The position numbers and the translations under genes are program-made. A DNA stretch of 11,319 nucleotides from Acidimicrobiaceae bacterium (GTDB lineage Bacteria > Actinomycetota > Acidimicrobiia > Acidimicrobiales > Acidimicrobiaceae). The notes under the pieces are model-generated. The model ran no database searches. It saw only the letters and a program-made list of their open reading frames with translations, and was not told where the DNA came from. Positions within the stretch are counted from its first letter, which is position 1, and each line of letters opens with the position of its first letter. Shown piece by piece: positions 7,261 through 11,319 of this stretch. The DNA lies in contig JABEUO010000112.1 of the NCBI GenBank assembly GCA_013044415.1, forward strand, positions 1 through 11,319, given 5' to 3'.

Positions 7261-7300
7261 TCCCAGTATATGAATTATTAACAGATGCAAGGTTACAAGG
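7261..7300 (-). promoter_or_regulatory. Probable promoter region of the ATP synthase operon
   Basis: An AT-rich island on the minus strand, roughly 7265-7281, stands out in an otherwise GC-richer 169-nt intergenic region. It contains TATACT at 7265-7270, five of six matches to a sigma-70/SigA -10 box, and would place a transcript start about 25-30 nt before the first atp gene. Possible -35 boxes TTGCAT (7285-7290) and TTGTAA (7293-7298) are present, but at 14 and 22 nt spacing neither is ideal. The assignment therefore rests on the -10 match, the AT island and the position. No terminator for the upstream wecA gene was found, so read-through is also possible. Confidence 0.4.
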
Positions 7301-7400
7301 GCCGGGGTGATATCGCAAAGTAGGCCACCAAGTCTCCGTGTTATACCGGCTCAACTCGGACCTTAGGGACGCTGCGGACGACCTTGAAATCTGCCAAGAG

Positions 7401-8573
7401 CTAGCCCCCCGACCTCTTTGCGTGGATCCTCTTAGCGCTTTGGTTCCCAAGAACAGTACCGTGCCCCTTGTGCAAGATGGCGTCGATACTTCTCTTTCTG
7501 ACCTTTGGGTGAAAGAGGGTGTACAGAAGTACCAGGGCGGCGAGGATGAAGACCGGTATCTCTGCGTTGCCGTGATTGACGAAGGTCGGCGTGAGGGCAA
7601 ATCCCGAAAGCACCACCGTCCAGGCCCACAGGATCAGCACCGATCTCCTCGGCCCGTGCCCCATCTCGTATAGGCGATGGTGGAGGTGCTCCTTGTCCGG
7701 CGAAGAGACCCCGGTTCTTCGAGCCGTGCGCCTGACAATTGCAAAGACCATGTCGAACATCGGTACACCTAAAATTACAAATGGGATAAATAGTGGGGCG
7801 AAGAAGAAGAAGGTCTCACCGCTAACGTCGGAAGTTCGCCCACCCACAACCGAAGTTGACGCGGCCATCAGAATCCCTAAGAACATCGCTCCGGTATCGC
7901 CCATAAATATCTTTGCCGGGTTGAAGTTGTGCGGGAGAAAGCCTAGGCAGACCCCCAAGGCGATCAGCGCAACGAGTGGACCTAATGATGACGTAGGCAG
8001 TTGACCCAGGTTTTCCAGCTTGATCGAGTAGATCCCAAAAGACAGCGAGGCGATTGCCACCACTCCGGCGGCGAGCCCGTCTAGTCCGTCGATCAAATTA
8101 ATTGCATTCGCCATTGCCACTACCCAAATGGCGGTGAGGAGGGGGGTAATGCTCGGTGAGAGGATAACTACCCCGGCAAAGGGTACCTTGAACCAGAACA
8201 TGGTGACGCCGAATACCCAAAGCACGGAGGAGGCGAGTACCTGACCGGCGACCTTGGCCGGAGCCGAGACATCTAAAAGGTCGTCTAGCAGCCCTACTCC
8301 CGCCATGACTATCGCAGCTATGACGATGCCAATTGGTTCGGATGAGCCGTGAAAGACGTCTTTGAAATAGGGCAATTGCGAAGCTACCGCCATCGCAACT
8401 AAGAAACCACCGACCATCGCTAATCCGCCGAGGGTAGGGGTCGTAACCTTATGGATCTTCCTCCCCCCCGGTTCCACGACGGCCCCGAGTTCGGTTGCGA
8501 AGCGGCGCACTACAAAGGTTGCACCATAGGTGATGGCGGCTGCGACCGCCACCACGACTACGTAGGGCAACAC
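7401..8573 (-). CDS. wecA: Polyprenyl-phosphate GlcNAc-1-phosphate transferase (WecA/Rfe/TagO family)
   Basis: Integral membrane enzyme that transfers a sugar-1-phosphate, most likely GlcNAc-1-P from UDP-GlcNAc, to undecaprenyl or decaprenyl phosphate. This is the first step of building a cell-envelope glycan linker or polysaccharide. 390 residues, with about ten or eleven hydrophobic helices. Family motifs are in order: KIHKVTTPTLGG at 39-50, the acidic pair D97-D98 in GLLDDLLD, NAINLIDGLDGLAAG at 156-170, MGDTG at 224-228, PMFD at 271-274, and HLHHRL at 296-301. The last motif marks the GlcNAc-1-P type rather than MraY. The start is GTG at 8573, sharing one base with the glyA stop (TAGTG), so translational coupling is likely. 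In Mycobacterium the wecA homologue also precedes the atp operon. The exact sugar is not proven by sequence. Confidence 0.93.
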   Translation of the reverse strand: MLPYVVVVAVAAAITYGATFVVRRFATELGAVVEPGGRKIHKVTTPTLGGLAMVGGFLVAMAVASQLPYFKDVFHGSSEPIGIVIAAIVMAGVGLLDDLLDVSAPAKVAGQVLASSVLWVFGVTMFWFKVPFAGVVILSPSITPLLTAIWVVAMANAINLIDGLDGLAAGVVAIASLSFGIYSIKLENLGQLPTSSLGPLVALIALGVCLGFLPHNFNPAKIFMGDTGAMFLGILMAASTSVVGGRTSDVSGETFFFFAPLFIPFVILGVPMFDMVFAIVRRTARRTGVSSPDKEHLHHRLYEMGHGPRRSVLILWAWTVVLSGFALTPTFVNHGNAEIPVFILAALVLLYTLFHPKVRKRSIDAILHKGHGTVLGNQSAKRIHAKRSGG

Positions 8574-9880
8574 TATGCTTCCTGCCGCCTCTCAAGCGGT
8601 GGTGGGAACTTCGAACAGAGCTGGGCTACTTCGTCCCTGATCGCTTCGATAGCCCCCTTGTCCTTCCTTTCGCGAAGTGCCCTCGCGATGAACGAACCGA
8701 CCGTCTCCATCTCCTGCTTGCCCATGCCGCAGGTGGTCATCGCCGGGGTACCAAAGCGAAGCCCCGAGGTTACAAATGGCGAGCGTGGATCGAAGGGAAT
8801 CTGGTTGCGGTTACAAGTTATCCCCGCCGAATCGAGGACCTCCTGTGCCTCCTTACCCGAGAGATCGGCGTCGAAGGTGCGCAGATCACACAGGATTAGG
8901 TGGGTGTCGGTGCCGCCCGATACCAACCGAAAGCCCTCGGCAACCAATGAGTCAGCCAACGCCTTTGCGTTCTCCACAACCAACTTGGCGTATACCCTAA
9001 AGCTCGGATCTAGCGCCTCTTTGAATGCCACCGCCTTTGCGGCGATTGCATTCTCAAGCGGGCCGCCCTGGAGGCCAGGGAAGACCGCCTTGTCGACCTT
9101 GGATGCGATTTCCGCAGAATTGGTGACGATCGCCGCACCCCTCGGACCCCGCAGGGTCTTGTGCGTGGTGAAGGTCATCAAGTCACACCCCTGACCCTTA
9201 GACCCGACCAGCGGATTGGGGTATACACCACCTGCGATCAGCCCTGCGACGTGAGCGGCGTCGAACATCACGTAGGCCCCTATTTCGTCGGCAATCTCCC
9301 TTATCGGGTCGATATCGATGATCCTCGGATAAGCGGTAGCTCCGACGACGATCAGCTTTGGATGGTGCTGCTTTGCCAGGGAAGCTATCTGGCTGAGGTC
9401 TATCCTCTCCAGGTCGTCCTCGTTTTCCGAGAGGCCGTAGGAGACGAAGTTGTAGAGCCGCCCCGAGAAGTTGACGGGTGAGCCGTGGGTGAGGTGCCCC
9501 CCCTGATCTAGTCGCATCGCGAGCACGGTGTCGCCCGGCTCTAGCAGCCCTAGGTAGGCGGCTGCGTTTGCGTTCGCACCTGCGTGGGGCTGCACGTTGG
9601 CGAATCCCGCCCCAAATAGCTCCTTTAGGCGATCGATGGCCAGCTGCTCGATCTCGTCGACAACTACATTACCGCCGTAGTACCGCTTCTTTGGGTATCC
9701 TTCGGAATACTTGTTAGTCAAAACGGAGCCGGTAGCCTCCATAACAGCTACCGAGGTGAAGTTCTCCGAAGCGATCAACTGGAGGGTCGTCCTTTGACGA
9801 TCCTGCTCCCTCTCGATCAGCTCATAGAGCTCTGGGTCTCCCTTTTTGACCTGACCCAATGGATTATACGACGGCGCCAT
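8573..9880 (-). CDS. glyA: Serine hydroxymethyltransferase
   Basis: Cytoplasmic PLP enzyme that converts serine and tetrahydrofolate to glycine and 5,10-methylene-tetrahydrofolate, the main source of one-carbon units. 435 residues from the ATG at 9880, normal for the family. Visible are LIASENF with S38-E39-N40, the tyrosine-rich KYSEGYPKKRYYGG at 57-70, DAAHVAG with D207 and H210, the PLP-binding lysine K241 in TTHKTLRGPRG, and the carboxylate-binding arginine R375 in SGLRFGTPA. The segment before the lysine (VGSKGQGCDLMTF) seems slightly longer than the usual form. An upstream ATG (9886) lies 1 nt after the AGGAG site and a TTG (9907) has no good site; the ATG at 9880 is 7 nt from AGGAG and is preferred. 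The stop overlaps the wecA start. Confidence 0.97.
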   Translation of the reverse strand: MAPSYNPLGQVKKGDPELYELIEREQDRQRTTLQLIASENFTSVAVMEATGSVLTNKYSEGYPKKRYYGGNVVVDEIEQLAIDRLKELFGAGFANVQPHAGANANAAAYLGLLEPGDTVLAMRLDQGGHLTHGSPVNFSGRLYNFVSYGLSENEDDLERIDLSQIASLAKQHHPKLIVVGATAYPRIIDIDPIREIADEIGAYVMFDAAHVAGLIAGGVYPNPLVGSKGQGCDLMTFTTHKTLRGPRGAAIVTNSAEIASKVDKAVFPGLQGGPLENAIAAKAVAFKEALDPSFRVYAKLVVENAKALADSLVAEGFRLVSGGTDTHLILCDLRTFDADLSGKEAQEVLDSAGITCNRNQIPFDPRSPFVTSGLRFGTPAMTTCGMGKQEMETVGSFIARALRERKDKGAIEAIRDEVAQLCSKFPPPLERRQEA

Positions 9881-9887
9881 CGACATT

Positions 9888-9892
9888 CTCCT
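9888..9892 (-). promoter_or_regulatory. Ribosome binding site deciding the glyA start
   Basis: AGGAG is 7 nt upstream of the ATG at 9880 but only 1 nt upstream of the ATG at 9886, so the downstream ATG is the more likely start. Confidence 0.7.
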
Positions 9893-9948
9893 ATTTCTTT
9901 GCCTCAATCATCCTATAGACCAAAGAGCAACTTTAAGGGGCTCGGAAA

Positions 9949-10641
9949 TCAATCAACCCTTTGCAGGGCCTCAAGTATTCGAGATAACTCGACTTCCCCC
10001 TGGCGAATGATCTGAGGAGTGGAACTCCTAAGGTCAACCACAGTGGATGACTTTCCCGACGGGGATCCCCCCCCAACCATCACCGAAATCCCGAGGTCGA
10101 AGAGGTCAGTATGCGATTCCGGCCAGGGCGGTGCCCCGATCTGCTCTATGAACTCCGCTACTGAAGTCACCGCCGGCAGGCCCGATATGTTTGCCGAAGT
10201 CACCGCTAGCGGTCCGGCAATCTCGAGAAGCCGGAGCAAAAAGGGATCATTTGGGACCCTCACGCCTACGCTAGATCCGTCACCCCCTAGGTAGCGGGCG
10301 AAGTATTCGTGACAGGTTACAACGACCGTGAGCGGCCCCGGCCAGAGGTAGTCCTCGATGCGGAATAGGTCCGCTAGGTCCTCTTCGCGCAAAAAGGGTG
10401 TAACCGACGATACCGATGGAATCAAGACGGCTAGGGTCTTATCACTCGGCCGCCTCTTGATCTCAAATATCCTCTTTATCGCGGCTTCATCGTCAAAGCC
10501 CGCCCCGAGCCCCAAGACGGTATCGGTCATCAATGCGGCAACCTTTGACCTCTCCATCGAATCAAAGATAGACCGTACGACTTCCTCTGAAACTATCGCC
10601 TCGAGGCTGGCTCCGGTGCTAGGGGTGTAGATCTGATACAA
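9949..10641 (-). CDS. sua5: L-threonylcarbamoyladenylate synthase (Sua5/YrdC/YwlC family)
   Basis: Makes threonylcarbamoyl-AMP from threonine, bicarbonate and ATP, the first step of the t6A37 modification of ANN-decoding tRNAs. 230 residues, the short YrdC-domain form without a long Sua5 C-terminal domain. Family motifs are TDTVLGLG at 39-46 (usually PTDTVYGLG), KRRPSDK at 62-68, WPGPLTVV at 100-107, VGVRVPNDP at 125-133, TSANISG at 148-154, and STVVDLR with IIRQGEV near the C-terminus. The Pro and Tyr of the first motif are replaced by Met and Leu. The start is TTG at 10641: an in-frame stop lies five codons upstream, and the next ATG, at residue 29, would remove much of the first helix. Its ribosome binding site is weak (AGAAAG). 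The position upstream of glyA, wecA and atp matches other Gram-positives. Confidence 0.92.
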   Translation of the reverse strand: MYQIYTPSTGASLEAIVSEEVVRSIFDSMERSKVAALMTDTVLGLGAGFDDEAAIKRIFEIKRRPSDKTLAVLIPSVSSVTPFLREEDLADLFRIEDYLWPGPLTVVVTCHEYFARYLGGDGSSVGVRVPNDPFLLRLLEIAGPLAVTSANISGLPAVTSVAEFIEQIGAPPWPESHTDLFDLGISVMVGGGSPSGKSSTVVDLRSSTPQIIRQGEVELSRILEALQRVD

Positions 10642-10708
10642 GTACGATTCTTTCTACCAGTACAAATTCTTTCGCCGAGACGCTCATCGCCATCTTCTTT
10701 TTCGCCGA

Positions 10709-11319
10709 TCATAGGGTCTTTGGAGCTAGACGCCCGACTTTCCCCCTCAAATTCACCCAGATTGCCCGGTGGAATTGAGCTCCGATGTCCCGAGAAGCAA
10801 AACCGATGCTACCCAATGCCACGAGGCCCAGTGAAAGAAGGACCAGCACCGTTGCCGAGGTCCAATCGATTGGACTAGCCGGTGCCGGAGACATCTGATG
10901 CAGGATAGAGGTGTCCATCACCCAGTGATTGATCGGTCTGATTCCGTCAAATAGCTCGAGGAGGATAGACCAGCCCAACACGGAGTAAGCCGCTTTTGTG
11001 GCGCAATCGCCGGCCAAACCAAAACCCGCCATCGCAAACCCTTGGATCACTATGCCACCAGGGAGGAGGTTTATCCCCGCACCGAGGAGGGCGCCAATCG
11101 GCACTTGAGAGCCGCCGAGGGTGGAGCCCAGGTACATTGCGAACCCTGCGGCGAGCGAAGCAAACGCCAATGCGGCGACGTAAATGGCAAACCTCTCCCA
11201 GATCCATCGGGTTCCCCGATAACTTCGGGTCAGAAAGTGCTCAATCCGAAGGGAGGTCTCCTCCTCGGAGGTCTCCTTAGCCAACGAGGCGGAAAATGCC
11301 TCGATTATCAGTGCCAAAA
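10709..11319 (-). CDS. ABC-2 type exporter permease, C-terminal part (N-terminus beyond window)
   Basis: About 202 residues of a membrane protein that enters from the right edge in an open frame. Hydrophobic segments, counted from the TTG at 11317, are at about 41-65, 74-102, 108-124 and 152-175, followed by a basic C-terminal tail. The cytosolic stretch SLAKETSEEETSLRIEHFLTRSYRG before the first helix, the glycine-rich GINLLPGGIVIQGFAMAGFGLA (81-102), and the ending LVALGSIGFASRDI resemble the second half of large ABC permeases annotated as exporters of polyketide antibiotics (COG3559-like). These proteins are usually above 500 residues with two such halves, so this is judged to be a fragment and not a gene starting at 11317. 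The substrate is unknown. An ATPase partner gene would be expected upstream, outside the window. Confidence 0.65.
   Translation of the reverse strand, partial: LALIIEAFSASLAKETSEEETSLRIEHFLTRSYRGTRWIWERFAIYVAALAFASLAAGFAMYLGSTLGGSQVPIGALLGAGINLLPGGIVIQGFAMAGFGLAGDCATKAAYSVLGWSILLELFDGIRPINHWVMDTSILHQMSPAPASPIDWTSATVLVLLSLGLVALGSIGFASRDIGAQFHRAIWVNLRGKVGRLAPKTL

Noticed and set aside
10067..10074. Possible frameshift at the eight-base C run in sua5
   Set aside because: The reading frame runs through it and the conserved motifs on both sides (TSANISG and STVVDLR) are in the same frame, so the gene appears intact.
10670..10708. Direct repeat TTTCGCCGA at 10670-10678 and 10700-10708
   Set aside because: Two 9-base copies between the permease and sua5 without other promoter or operator features; too short to support a claim.
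1..11319. Search for an undescribed defence, mobile or RNA system
   Set aside because: All long stretches are accounted for by housekeeping genes on one strand; no repeat array, integrase, transposase, tRNA or rRNA was seen, and the largest gene-free stretch is 210 nt.

Overview
The window is a stretch of bacterial chromosome, moderately GC-rich by eye, in which every recognisable gene lies on the minus strand. In transcription order (right to left) it reads: C-terminal part of an ABC-2 type exporter permease, sua5 (tRNA threonylcarbamoyl-AMP synthase), glyA (serine hydroxymethyltransferase), a wecA/rfe-type polyprenyl-phosphate GlcNAc-1-phosphate transferase, a short probable promoter region, then the F1Fo ATP synthase operon atpZ-like, atpI-like, atpB, atpE, atpF, atpH, atpA, atpG, atpD. 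The last gene runs off the left edge, so its C-terminus and the expected atpC are not visible. Coding density is very high. Many genes start with GTG or TTG and several overlap or touch the preceding stop codon.

The gene order resembles Actinobacteria: sua5 and wecA sit immediately upstream of atpI-atpB in Mycobacterium, and glyA sits upstream of the atp operon in Bacillus. Together with the moderate GC content and the enlarged delta subunit, this suggests a deep-branching actinobacterium, possibly class Acidimicrobiia. That placement is an inference from remembered gene orders, not a database match.

Region by region: 1-7231 is the ATP synthase operon. Seven of its genes code for structural subunits (beta, gamma, alpha, delta, b, c, a) and two small membrane proteins (AtpI-like, AtpZ-like) lead it. 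The packing is tight except for a 210-nt non-coding gap between atpB and atpE, just ahead of a strong ribosome binding site for subunit c. 7232-7400 is a 169-nt intergenic stretch with an AT-rich, promoter-like patch and short repeats. 7401-9880 holds wecA and glyA, coupled by a one-base stop/start overlap. 9949-10641 is sua5, and 10709-11319 is the truncated permease.

No mobile element, CRISPR array, RNA gene or defence system is visible. The most interesting observation is the 288-residue delta subunit. It carries a second, N-terminal copy of the delta helical domain (offset about 110 residues) while remaining separate from subunit b. This looks like an unfused counterpart of the fused b-delta protein of mycobacteria.
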